A DNA stretch of 64,000 nucleotides from Bolinopsis microptera. Taxonomy: Eukaryota > Ctenophora > Tentaculata > Lobata > Bolinopsidae. A model generated the notes under the pieces. That model was given only the letters and a program-made list of their open reading frames with translations, was not told where the DNA came from and did not search any database. Positions within the stretch are counted from its first letter, which is position 1; each line of letters opens with the position of its first letter. Positions 51,001 to 60,915 of this stretch are shown in pieces. Location of the stretch: positions 13,995,118-14,059,117 of the forward strand of contig NC_087078.1 in the NCBI RefSeq assembly GCF_026151205.1. Reading direction: 5' to 3'. A program made the position numbers and the translations under genes.

Positions 51001-52150
51001 AGTTCACTATCCCAAATATTTGTGGATTTTCCCAAATGAAAATGAAGGTTTTTTAAATTCCCAGACAAAATAAATTAAAAGGCAGCTTCCCGGGGAACAG
51101 AAAAAACGGGGGATTTGAAACTTAAAAACCCCAAAAGAGGATAGGGCCCGGGAACCCGTAAAAAATAAAATGAAGTTTTATTTTTAAAATAATTTTTTAG
51201 AAGACCTTTTTTATGGTTTTTTTTGAAATTTAGAAAAAACCTTACACAAGAGGCTTCGGGCATAAAAAAAAAAGTTTAAAGTAAAGTGATCCCCGGGGCA
51301 ATAAAAGATTTTAAACGCAAAACATTTTACACCCCCCGCCCAAAAAATTGCCACCAAAATGGAAAAAATACAAAAATTTTGAAAGGCAGACGGATAGAAA
51401 AAAGAACGAATTATGAAAAAAAGAACCCTAGAATGGGTCCCCTTTTTAAAATTTTATTAAAAAGAACGGCACAAGTGCCCCAAAAAACCAAAGGCGATAT
51501 GAAATGGTATGGAAGTTAGACCTAGGGAAATTGAAAAAAATCGCCCCCAAGGGCCCCCGTCGCCTTTTCATTCCCCCAATCTCCTTAAAAATGAACAATT
51601 TAAAAACCGGGGGGATTTTTTTATTTTAAAAAACCAAAAATATTTTACTTTTTTTTTGATCCGTTGGGCCAAAAAAAAAGTGCTAACAGACTAATGGTTG
51701 TGAAATAAGCCCCCTTTATCCCCAAAGTGTGAAAAATTTCTAACATAGCAGTAACCCGTGTTTTTTTTAAGGTGGGGTTTTCCCCCGGGGAGGGAAATAA
51801 CACACAAAATTAAAAAGGAAATTAAAAAGGAATTAAAAAAGGAATTTAAAAGGAAAATTAAACAGGGAAAATTAAAAAGGAAAAATTAAAAATGAATTTC
51901 CCCAAAGGGGAACACTAAACAAAAATCGTCTTTGGCTAGATCAATTAGAAAATGTTTTTATTAAATTTGAGGGGGTTTTTTAAAAAACTTGGCCCATTTT
52001 GATGAGATACCCAATTTTCGAAAAAAATAAAAATAAAATAGAAAAATTTTAATTTTCTGGGGGGGGGGATGAAAAAAAAAAATTTGGGGAAAAAAAAGTA
52101 AAACCTGGGTTAAAAAAAAAGACAGATACCCAAAAAGAAACAAATCAAAT
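42005..52150. other. Homopolymer-inflated block, probably unpolished sequence
   Basis: For about 10 kb almost every base sits in a run of 3-6 identical bases (aaaa, tttt, gggg, cccc), unlike the sequence on either side. Edges are abrupt, at about 42005 and 52150. Open frames up to about 160 codons occur but have no family motifs or splice structure. I read this as raw or poorly corrected long-read sequence used to fill a gap, not biology. Real genes could lie here but cannot be read. A run of about 25 C lies near 47570. Confidence 0.8.
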
Positions 52151-53139
52151 GTTTGGTTCGATCCACACTACTGATATGTAAGATCAGACACAGCAAATTA
52201 TGACGCTCTCAAAGCATTTCACAATAAAGGATAATTTATATAGATTAACTCCCGATTTCAATTCAGGGAGACTAATCTATTCTTGCAAAAATGTTAAAAC
52301 AAACTAAATATTTTACAACATCTAGGATTAAGGACAAAGTGACTAATATAGAGTACGAGAACACATGATTTCCATCACAATACAATCTATTAAATAAGTA
52401 ATAACTAGGATTAAATATCTTAATCCATCATCAAAGATTGTACAGTATGAATATCAGACCATTAAAGTGTTTTTCTACGATCCAATTCAGAATTTTGACA
52501 CTAACTGTAAAGGAAAAAAGGTGCAGGGCAGAACTAATCTATAGATCACATCTAAGAGATTTCTTTCGATCACAGGCCTTCTTTGAAAACGACAAAAAGT
52601 AGCCGGGCCCGAACAGGCAGTCCGAAAGAAATAAAAACTACAAACAGACAGTATAATGGTCAACATCAATCTGACATATTTTGTTCCTTCTAGTACCCTG
52701 AACCTCTTGATTTGGATTTAAGTAACACGATCTTAGTTCGGAAATTTAATTCAAATGCATAGCATGAGTATATAAAGGAAAATCTTCAGATAACTGCAAA
52801 CTGATTGACAAACTAAACCATCCCTCATCAGAGTGGTAGTCATGACAGGACCATGTTACTTTGATATTAAGTAAAGCTAACATCTTTCGCTAGGGTCTTT
52901 AAACGAAGTAAATGTCGGGCAGCTAAATATAAACAAGTGTAGACAACTGGACGATTTTTAAAAAATGTCGTACGAGCAATCGAAAAGGTCATCAAAATAT
53001 ATCTTAACTACAGGAACAACATAAACATGAAGGAGGTACCGATGTTACTGTGCAGTATGATAACACGAGGTGCAGTGAGCAGCACATCACTGATGACACT
53101 CATATCGCTCGATTTTACAATCCAATAATCAAATTTTAC
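52151..53139. other. Unique sequence, no gene seen
   Basis: Normal-looking AT-rich sequence resumes at 52151. Open frames are short and motif-free; no RNA gene or repeat array was recognised. Confidence 0.5.
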
Positions 53140-53500
53140 AATCTAACTCAGCGCGCGGCTCCTCTAGCTAATACGTTACTTTTCTCCAATTGGCAGTTTG
53201 CGTGCACGTGTCTTTTCTGAGGCCCCAATTGGTTCTGAATGATCACGTGAATGCTGGTCACGCGCACATCAACTTCCAATGAGCGTACTGCCATTTTTTC
53301 TGAGGCGATGGAGGTCGTAAATCACTCAGCCCGAATAAAGATTTGGCGGAATGACAGGCTGAGCGCGGCCCAGTAATTTTAGATCAAAATATATCGTCAA
53401 TTCTAAATATTTACAATGCAACATTTCATTAATTTACATACAAGCGTACTCCAGCCCCTGCACGCATCCGTTCTTATGCGGCGCGGCTCAAGCCGCGCAC
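53140..53500. repeat. GC-rich dispersed repeat family, further copy
   Basis: Includes agcgcgcggctcct, aaagatttggcggaatgaca, ggctgagcgcggcccagtaa and gcggcgcggctcaagccgcg (a palindrome). The middle modules match 60405-60450 inverted and 40411-40435 directly. Confidence 0.6.
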
Positions 53501-53717
53501 GCACGTATTATTTTATACTTTTTGCTTTCTAATAAATATCGTGTCAATGTGTACGTCTAAATGTTCATGCTTTGTGTAAACCGAATCCAATTGAGATTAG
53601 TGACAAGGATAAGGACCCAAGTGCCTGTACGGCTTTTTTGTTTTTCGGACCCCTGTGGACCACTACTCTTGAAGTCGCTCTACAACTATTGAACATTTAT
53701 AACTGTTATATAATATA

Positions 53718-56260
53718 GGGGGGGGGGGTGTCATGTCCGTCTATGTCCGCCTATGTCCTGTCCTTTTTGGATTCTATGAGACAACGGACGTGTTTTTTGG
53801 GACATAGGCGGACACGGACGGACATTGGCGGACACGGACGGACATTGGCGGACTCGGACGGACATTGGCGGACTCGGACGGACATTGGCGGACCCGGACG
53901 GACATTGGCGGACTTGGATGGACATTGGTGGACATTAGCGGACATTGGTGGACATTAGCGGACTAACATTTTTAGGACTGAAGAGTACTGAAGAGTACTG
54001 AGGAGGATGGCTGAGAAGGATGGCTGAGGAGGATGGCTGAGGAGGATGACTGAGGAGGATGACTGAGAGGGAGGAGAAGGATCAGGAAGACCCAGGAGGA
54101 GGAGGAGGAGGAGGACCCAGAAGGATGACTCAGGAGGAGGAGGACTCAGGAGGAGGACTGAGGAGGACTGAGAAGGAGGAGGACTGAGGAGGATGGCTGA
54201 AGAGGATGGCTGAGGAGGATGACTGAGAGGGAGGAGGAGGAAAAGGAGGAAGAGGACTGAGGAGGAGGAGGAGAAGGACTGAGGAGGAGAAGGAGGACCC
54301 AGGAGGAGGAGGACCCAGGAGGAGGAGGACCCAGGAGGAGGACCCAGGAAAAGGCCCCAGAAGGGGGAGGAGGACTGGGGAGGAGGAGAACTGTTGAGGA
54401 CTGATGAGGAGGACTGAGGACGAGGAGGAAGAGTAGGAGGAGGACTGAGGAGGGGAGGAGGAAGAGGACTGGGGAGGATCAGGAAGACCCAGGAGGACCC
54501 AGGAGGAGGAGGAGGAGGAGGAGGACCCAGGAGGAGGAGTAGGACTGAGGAGGACTGAGGAGGAGGACTGACGATGACTGAGAAGGAGGAGGACTGAGGA
54601 GTACTGAGGAGGATGGCTGAGGAGGATGGCTGGGGAGGATGGCTGAGGAGGATGACTGAGGAGGATGACTGAGAGGGAGGAGGAGGAGGACTCAGGAGGA
54701 GGACTCAGAAGGAAGAGGAGGAGGACTCAGGAGGAGGACTCAGGAGGAGGACTTAGGAGAAATGAGAAGGAGGACTGAGGAGAACTGAGGAGGAGGATGA
54801 GGAGGAGGACTGGGGAGGAGGAGAACTGTTGAGGACTGATGAGGACTGAAGACGAGGAGGAAGAGTATGAGGAGGACTGAAGAGGGGAGGAGGAAGAGGA
54901 CTGGGGAGGATCAGGAAGACCCAGGAGGACCCAGGAGGAGGACCCAGGAGGAGGAGGAGGACTGAGGAGGACTGAGGAGGAGGACTGACGATGACTGAGA
55001 AGGAGGAGGACTGAGGAGTACTGAGGAGGATGGCTGGGGAGGATGGCTGAGGAGGATGACTGAGGAGGATGACTGAGAGGGAGGAGAAGGATCAGGAAGA
55101 CCCAGGAGGAGGAGGAGGAGGAGGACCCAGAAGGATGACTCAGGAGGAGGAGGACTCAGGAGGAGGACTGAGGAGGACTGAGAAGGAGGAGGACTGAGGA
55201 GGATGGCTGAAGAGGATGGCTGAGGAGGATGACTCAGAAGGAAGAGGAGGGGGACTCAGGAGGAGGACTCAGGAGGAGGACTTAGGAGAAATGAGAAGGA
55301 GGACTGAGGAGAACTGGAGGAGGAGGAGGAGGAGGAGGACTGAATAGGAGGAGGAGAAGGAGGGGGACTGGGGAGGAGGAGGACTGATGAGATGGATGAG
55401 GAGGAGGACCCAGGAGGAGGAGGACTGAGGACCGAGGAGGAAGAGGAGGAGGATGAAGAGGAGGAGGAGGACCCAGGAGGAGGAGGACTGAGGAGGAGGA
55501 CTGAGGAGGACTAAGGAGGATGGCTGAGGAGGATTACTGAGAGGGAAGAGGAGGAGGAGGAGGAGGAGGAGGAGGTGGACTGAGGAGGACTGAGAAGGAG
55601 GAGGAGGAGGAGGACTGAATAGGAGGAGGAGGAGGGGGACTGGGGGAGGACTGAGGAGGAGGATGGAGGACTGAGAAGAAGGATGAGGAGGAGGACTGAG
55701 GAGGACTGAGGACTGAGGAGGAAGAGGAGGAGGATGAAGAGGAGGAGGAGGACTGGGGAGGAGGAGGACTCTTGAGGACTGATGAGGAGGACTGAGGACG
55801 AGGAGGAGGAGTAGGAGGAGGACTGAGGAGGGGAGGAGGAAGAGGACTGAGGAAGATCAGGAAGATCCAGGGGGAGGAGGAGGAAGAGTAGGAGGAGGAA
55901 GCATCTAAATGTTATTTCCATTTTTGTCCGTTTTTGTCCATTTTTGTCCGTTTTTGTCCGCTCTATTTTTTGTCCGTTTTGAAAATATAGGGTACCGAAC
56001 GGACAAAAAACATGATCCCCTATAACAGCAAAAATTGAACATTTTATTTAGCAATTTAGGTGTCCATTAATGTCCGCCTATGTCCGCCTATGTCCGCCTA
56101 TGTCCGTCTATGTCCGCCTATGTCCGCCTATGTCCGCCTATGTCCGCCTATGTCCGCCTATGTCCGCCTATGTCCGTCTATGTCCGCCTATGTCCGCCTA
56201 TGTCCTGTCCTTTTTGGATTCTATGAGACAAGCGGACATAGACGGACGTGACACCCCCCC
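53718..56260. mobile_element. Poly-G-capped inverted-repeat element, copy 2 (2.5 kb)
   Basis: Left end: 11 G then TGTCATGTCCGTCTATGTCC. Right end: GACGGACGTGACA then C7. The GGATTCTATGAGACAA module is present near both ends in the same orientation, as in the copy at 34594. Flanks are AATATA at 53712-53717 and 56261-56266. The GGCGGAC array runs inward from the left and the GTCCGCCTAT array ends at the right. Between them lies a purine minisatellite instead of the 250-bp repeats of copy 1. The right flank continues the codons of a reverse-transcriptase ORF, so the element seems to have inserted into a retrotransposon. No transposase is encoded. Confidence 0.8.
53975..55905. repeat. 1.9-kb purine-rich minisatellite (gaggaggactgaggagga type)
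   Basis: A long strand-asymmetric tract of GGA, GAGGACTGA, GACCCAGGA and GATGGCTGA modules, with blocks of several hundred bp repeated (for example the order starting gatcaggaagacccaggag recurs three times). No real coding capacity; the Ser/Leu-rich reverse frame at 55511-55921 is a by-product. Confidence 0.95.
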
Positions 56261-59098
56261 AATATATAACGACAATCCCAAATGTGATTCGAATAAAGTA
56301 TGGTATAAATCCTTATAATACTGTTTAGGGACAATGTGTCGTATTCTGCATAACTTACCTACTTCACATTTAAGTTTTGAGTTAAGTGACCGTGTGTGAG
56401 TTTTCCAATTAAGTTGATCATCGATAATGACACCTAGAAATTTAGCTTCTTGGACTTTTTTAATGACGACATTGTTCAAAGTTAATATGTTCTCGTCATT
56501 TTCTACTTCCTCTTTGGCACGTGACGGTCTAAAGTGGATAAAACAGCATTTCTTAATGTTAATATGTAATAAGTTTAGTTTCATATACTTATAAACAGAT
56601 GCTAAAACTTCATTTCCCTTTTCGTACAGTCTTCTGACACATGTTTCTTCAATAAATATGTTAGTGTCATCGGCAAATAGTATAAACGTTCCTACAATTG
56701 ATGAGTTTCGGATGTCATTTATGTAGATGATAAACAGCAGGGGACCTAAACAGGACCCTTGGGGCACTCCGTAGACAACGGGCAGTTTCTCAGAGTCTTC
56801 ACCTAATACTGAGACATACTGGTATCTATTCGACAGGTAACTTGCTATAAGGTTGTTTGCATTTCCACGGATCCCATAATTTTCTAACTTATGCAGTAAC
56901 TTTTCATGTGAGATTGTATCAAAAGCTTTGCTAAGATCAATAAATATTCCAAGTACGTGTTGTTTTTTCTTGAGACGTGATTCTATGTGGTTAACTGAGT
57001 AATTTAAAGCATAACTAGTCGAATGATTTTTACGGAATCCGTACTGGTTTTCATACAAGGAATTCTGTGAATGAAAGAAGCTATATAATCTGTTGAATAT
57101 AATTTTTTCAAATATTTTACCAAATACTGCAAGTGTCGACACAGGTCTATAATTTTCAAGGAGTTCCTGGTTATCTTTCTTGTAAATTGGACTAATCCTT
57201 CCAATCTTAAGGTCATCAGGGAATATGCCATCTTTCATACATTCATTGTACAGTACAGTAAGTAGAGGAGTGACTATTTTTGAGGACTGTTTTACAACAT
57301 GAATAGGAATATCACTTGCCTTACCGTTCTTAAGTTCAGATATGATTTTGCTAACCTCGTCTGTTGTGCAGTCATGCATGTAAATGCTGGAGGTGTTTGA
57401 GAGCGGTAAATAGTCATAGAAACTAGGTAGATTGTTTATGTTCATTTGACCAAGTTCATTGTAAGCAGTATTTAGGTCAGAGGCCAATGATACGAAATAC
57501 TTATTGAATTCGTTTGCTATGATCCTCCTGTTCGTTATCTTAACGTTGTCTATGGTGAACAGCGGCTTTATTTCACGCCGCCGTTTTCCTCTTATACTAT
57601 TAATTAGTTCCCAGGTCTTTTTACTATTCCCGCTATTTTCTGCAAATTTACCAGAGAAGTAATCTGTTTTCACTGTTTGACGTGTTTTCTTTAGGACTTT
57701 TCTGTATTCTTTGTAGATAAGGTAGCGACTACGTTTTAGTGAGCATTCAGGGCACTGGCAAATCCCGCCCTTGTTATCAGTTTCCCCGAGTTTACATTTT
57801 CTATTTCTTATCTCAACCCAATTTTCGTACAGTTTATGCTGAATATTAATTGAGCAAATGAGACCGGGAGTTATCCAAGGGTTAACCTTAACAGTTCTCT
57901 TAGAGGTTTTCGGGGTTTCTAGTTTAAACGATTTTTCGATGCAGTTTTTGTAAGTGTCATGGAATTCAGTGAAGTTATGGATTATTTTAGTTTTAAGCTC
58001 ATCTTCAAGATCCACTAGGAAGCCGTTAACATTTGATTGACAGAAATCGTAATACTGTTTAATAGAAGTTTTTCCAGAGTTGACTTCAACATTCCAGTTA
58101 AATATGTTAAAAATAGGCGAGTGGTGAGTTATTCGTTCTTTTAGGGTGCCTGAAGTAATAACATTCTCAATGTCGTTGGTAATTATGTTGTCTATGCAAG
58201 ATGCTTTACAGCCTGGTTTTTCGTGAGTAGCAATAGATATTAACGGACAAAATCCTTTACTGAACAATATTTCTTCATATTTTTGTACATTTTTGTTATC
58301 TTTATCATGAAGATCGATATTAAAGTCTCCAGCTAGATAACTAAACTTCGGCATGTGATCAAGAAGGTTAGAAAGTTCAACTAGAGCTTGGGAAATACAG
58401 CCACTTGGTGGACGATACAAAACACCTACATTAACAGGTTGATCTTCGTTACTTAATGATAAGACAAGTATTTCTAGATGTTCTGTGACTTGTGATATAT
58501 TTTCAATTACTGTAGCATTTAATCTATCGTCAACATAAAGGGCTACTCCAGTGCCCTTTTGTTTGTTAGGTGCTGTGTCCTGATAGTAACTATCATAACC
58601 GTCGAGCTGAAATAGGTTGCTTAATTCTTTTCCAGTGTTGGTTTCAGCTAGGGCTATTACGGAGAATTTTGTTTTGTACCTACAGGTTTCAATGGCAAGG
58701 TTGTCAAAATTTGATTTATTTCCATCAATATTTTGAAAGAGAATAGATGATTGTTTCTTTACTTGGTTGCAGAGAATATTGGTAAGGTCAGATGCAGTGT
58801 ATGAGTTACAATTATTTAAAGTATTCGAGATTTTGGTTGTGTATTCGTCTAGGTTGTTGTCGTCGTTGTCATTGTCAGTGAGTAGTTTAAATGGGTTGTA
58901 TTTAACCTTGTCTAAATGGATACAACGAGTACAGTAAAACTCATTAGATTGGCTATTTGTATTGGATTTGCGATAGCATTTATGGTGCATTATGCAGTCA
59001 CAGTGGAAACATTCAACTATTGTTTGGCCGATGACTATGTTCTTAGAACAGACAAGACATACCTCCTTAATGAGGGGAGTCATGTGGTTGGTAGCCAT
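56198..59098 (-). CDS. Non-LTR retrotransposon ORF2: PHD-like finger, endonuclease, reverse transcriptase; C-terminus lost
   Basis: Replication protein of a CR1/L2-like retrotransposon. From the Met at 59098 it carries, in order: a PHD-like zinc finger (CLVCSKN, CFHCDCIMHHKC, CTRC); an apurinic-type endonuclease domain (LAETNTG, AGDFNIDL, SCIDNIITN, THHSPIF); and a reverse transcriptase (IYKKDNQELLENYRPVS, YGFRKNHST, FIDLSKAFDTISH, GVPQGSCLGPLLF, and the catalytic FADD). The frame is open upstream to 59131, but the Met at 59098 fits better because it overlaps the end of ORF1. Native codons end at about 56267 (HTLFESHL.LSLYI); the rest down to 56198 is read from the terminus of the poly-G-capped element. 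The thumb and C-terminal region are therefore missing. About 945 native residues remain, with no internal stop. Confidence 0.9.
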   Translation of the reverse strand: MATNHMTPLIKEVCLVCSKNIVIGQTIVECFHCDCIMHHKCYRKSNTNSQSNEFYCTRCIHLDKVKYNPFKLLTDNDNDDNNLDEYTTKISNTLNNCNSYTASDLTNILCNQVKKQSSILFQNIDGNKSNFDNLAIETCRYKTKFSVIALAETNTGKELSNLFQLDGYDSYYQDTAPNKQKGTGVALYVDDRLNATVIENISQVTEHLEILVLSLSNEDQPVNVGVLYRPPSGCISQALVELSNLLDHMPKFSYLAGDFNIDLHDKDNKNVQKYEEILFSKGFCPLISIATHEKPGCKASCIDNIITNDIENVITSGTLKERITHHSPIFNIFNWNVEVNSGKTSIKQYYDFCQSNVNGFLVDLEDELKTKIIHNFTEFHDTYKNCIEKSFKLETPKTSKRTVKVNPWITPGLICSINIQHKLYENWVEIRNRKCKLGETDNKGGICQCPECSLKRSRYLIYKEYRKVLKKTRQTVKTDYFSGKFAENSGNSKKTWELINSIRGKRRREIKPLFTIDNVKITNRRIIANEFNKYFVSLASDLNTAYNELGQMNINNLPSFYDYLPLSNTSSIYMHDCTTDEVSKIISELKNGKASDIPIHVVKQSSKIVTPLLTVLYNECMKDGIFPDDLKIGRISPIYKKDNQELLENYRPVSTLAVFGKIFEKIIFNRLYSFFHSQNSLYENQYGFRKNHSTSYALNYSVNHIESRLKKKQHVLGIFIDLSKAFDTISHEKLLHKLENYGIRGNANNLIASYLSNRYQYVSVLGEDSEKLPVVYGVPQGSCLGPLLFIIYINDIRNSSIVGTFILFADDTNIFIEETCVRRLYEKGNEVLASVYKYMKLNLLHINIKKCCFIHFRPSRAKEEVENDENILTLNNVVIKKVQEAKFLGVIIDDQLNWKTHTRSLNSKLKCEVGKLCRIRHIVPKQYYKDLYHTLFESHLGLSLYIGGVSRPSMSACLIESKKDRT

Positions 59099-59690
59099 CC
59101 ACGTGACCCTGACTAGCAGCAGCAGGAACAACAGGACCAGTTTCTCTTCCAGCAGTCACATCCCTGAAGGATCTACTGTCTACCTTTGTGGACCTCCTCT
59201 TCCTTTTGTCGATACCACCGTTAATCCTGAGAAGAACAGTGTTACGAATAAATTGACCTAACTTTGCTAGTCCCCTCCAGTTGAGGTGAAGGAAGTCTGG
59301 TTTTTGGTGTTTGTTGAGGTCGCGAGAGAGAGAGCGGTCAAGTAGACCATCTCTATCACAGAACTCATCAAATCCATCCGCATAACTGACACCAAAATTG
59401 GACGGGAGCAGCCTACGTCGAATCAAACTGTTAAAATATATAAGTTTTCTATTTAAGTCAGCACGTTTAGAGGGAATTGCTGGACAAACAAAAACATGTA
59501 TACACGGATTGACAGATTGTATCTGTGCAATCTTTGAAGCTAATGCGTTATAAATAATTTCAATGTCATGTTGGTTCTTGACGTCTTCGTTTTTGAGGTC
59601 GTTGACCCCGCACAATATTACACAGTTTCTATACCCCAACGTGACATAAGGATCTATATTATCAATGACCGGAGCGAAGAGCGCGCGCGC
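59067..59690 (-). CDS. Non-LTR retrotransposon ORF1, SGNH-esterase domain, 5'-truncated
   Basis: Encodes the C-terminal part of an ORF1 protein with an SGNH/GDSL hydrolase fold: VILCGVNDLKN is the block III GxND motif and DFLHLNWRGL carries the block V His. Esterase-type ORF1 proteins are known from CR1/L2-clade elements. The block I Gly-Asp-Ser is absent because the frame runs into GC-rich repeat sequence near 59690; the first residues of the open frame (to 59708) are repeat-derived. The stop at 59067 lies inside the start of ORF2, an overlap of about 30 bp. A basic tail (KRKRRSTK) precedes the stop. Confidence 0.82.
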   Translation of the reverse strand, partial: ARALFAPVIDNIDPYVTLGYRNCVILCGVNDLKNEDVKNQHDIEIIYNALASKIAQIQSVNPCIHVFVCPAIPSKRADLNRKLIYFNSLIRRRLLPSNFGVSYADGFDEFCDRDGLLDRSLSRDLNKHQKPDFLHLNWRGLAKLGQFIRNTVLLRINGGIDKRKRRSTKVDSRSFRDVTAGRETGPVVPAAASQGHVDGYQPHDSPH

Positions 59691-60200
59691 AGCGGCGCGA
59701 AAGCACATGCGTTAGGTGAAGCTACCTATAATGTTCATAAACCCCAGACTATAGTTATATTTTTAGGATAGGCTGGGCCTGGGTGGCCCACGAAAAGATA
59801 GCATGAGGATGCTTTGCTAGCCTCTGTCATATTGGGGTATGACTTGTAGCGCGATGCGTTACTGTGCCGCGCCGCGCACTCATGATGTTGACCATTGTTA
59901 ATGGTCTGGCCCGGCCAGTATCGCGCGCTACTTCGTAGCACTTGCCATCGGGCCACATTTCGAGAAGAAAGCGGGGCGCGCTACTTATAGAAATGTAGAC
60001 GAGTAACATTCGTCAAACTCAATGAGGCTTCTCACAGCGACATCTGGCTAGATCGGCGAAATGCGCTACTGTGCCGCGCCGAGCTGCCATGAATTGACAT
60101 CGTCAATTAAGGTATGACAGTCGATCCTAAAGGTGGATGCTGGAGTAATCAAAATGTGTAATAGAGGATGATGGTAAGTTTTATGAGGAGGATGATTCTT
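59683..60200. repeat. GC-rich dispersed repeat interrupting the retrotransposon 5' end
   Basis: gcgcagcggcgcgaaagcac at 59688 matches the inverse of 60385-60405. Further blocks (gcgctactgtgccgcgccg, twice, about 59853 and 60063) are local duplications. The region contains palindromic GC clusters and no gene. Confidence 0.55.
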
Positions 60201-60305
60201 AACGGGTGATACTCTTAAAATATTTCATATTTGTTCCAATGTTCCATATATATACCGTCGACGAGTCCAACTCGGCGCGTGTCCTGGTAGGTTGCAAACC
60301 TACAT
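60198..60305 (+). repeat. Dispersed ~95-bp structured repeat, copy 2
   Basis: Same modules as 41029-41128: taacgggtgatactc, tcgacgagtccaactcggcg, gtcctggtaggttg, aaacctaca, with small changes (GTG for GCG; TTGCAAA in the hairpin loop). Confidence 0.8.
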
Positions 60306-60384
60306 GACATTCCTACAAAATGATTCATAAAAATTCATATTAAAAATTCATATTAAAAACTTTTGTTTTATTAACGTTTACTTA

Positions 60385-60560
60385 ACCATGTGCTTTCGCG
60401 CCGCTGCGGGCTTACTGGGCCGCGCTCAGCCTGTCATTCAGCTAAATCTTTATTTGTGTTTGTGTTTATGAACATAATAGCCTGGGTCCCCAGGTAACTG
60501 CAGGCGCGCTTGTGAGGCGGGCGCGCGCCACTGCAAGTGCAAGGGCTCTGGATCATGGAT
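60385..60560 (-). repeat. GC-rich dispersed repeat, most complete copy
   Basis: Contains, inverted relative to 40345-40440, tactgggccgcgctcagcct, gtcattcagctaaatc, agcctgggtccccagg, and then gaggcgggcgcgcgccactg plus gggctctggat. It shows that the modules scattered at 40.4, 41.6, 42.0, 53.3 and 60.9 kb belong to one family. Confidence 0.65.
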
Positions 60561-60654
60561 AGAGCAAAGGGAACACTTGAGTCATGTCAGCTGAGCTGGG
60601 TGTGGAACAGAAAGGTGAGCTATAGCTATAAAACAACATTTTAGTAGTTGCTAT

Positions 60655-60915
60655 GTTAACGAGTGATACTCGTAAAATATCTGTTCCATATATTGGACCT
60701 TCGACGAGTCCAACTCGGCGCGCGTCCTGGTAGGTTGTAAACCTACAATTGCTATGTCACACCGGTCTTCACATAGCCATTTGTATACGCATACTGCGTG
60801 ACGCGCTTGTTTCACAAGTAGAATATATCTTTGCCGCCTTCGGCGGTCACGCGCTACTGCAAGCGAGAGGGCTCTGGTTAGAGCAAGTTAATGGACATTA
60901 TAGGTAGCCTGGGTA
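60655..60915 (+). repeat. Dispersed ~95-bp structured repeat copy 3, plus GC-rich module
   Basis: 60655-60750 repeats the taacgagtgatactcgtaaa ... tcgacgagtccaactcgg ... GTAGGTT-GTA-AACCTAC block. It is followed at about 60800-60915 by the cacgcgctactgcaagcg / gggctctggttagagc / taggtagcctggg modules also seen at 41577-41640. Confidence 0.75.

Noticed and set aside
54390..54420. CTGATGAGG strings as hammerhead cores
   Set aside because: They are part of the purine minisatellite and have no GAAAC partner or stems.
55511..55921. 136-codon Ser/Leu/Pro-rich reverse frame
   Set aside because: It is the complement of the purine minisatellite and has no unique sequence.
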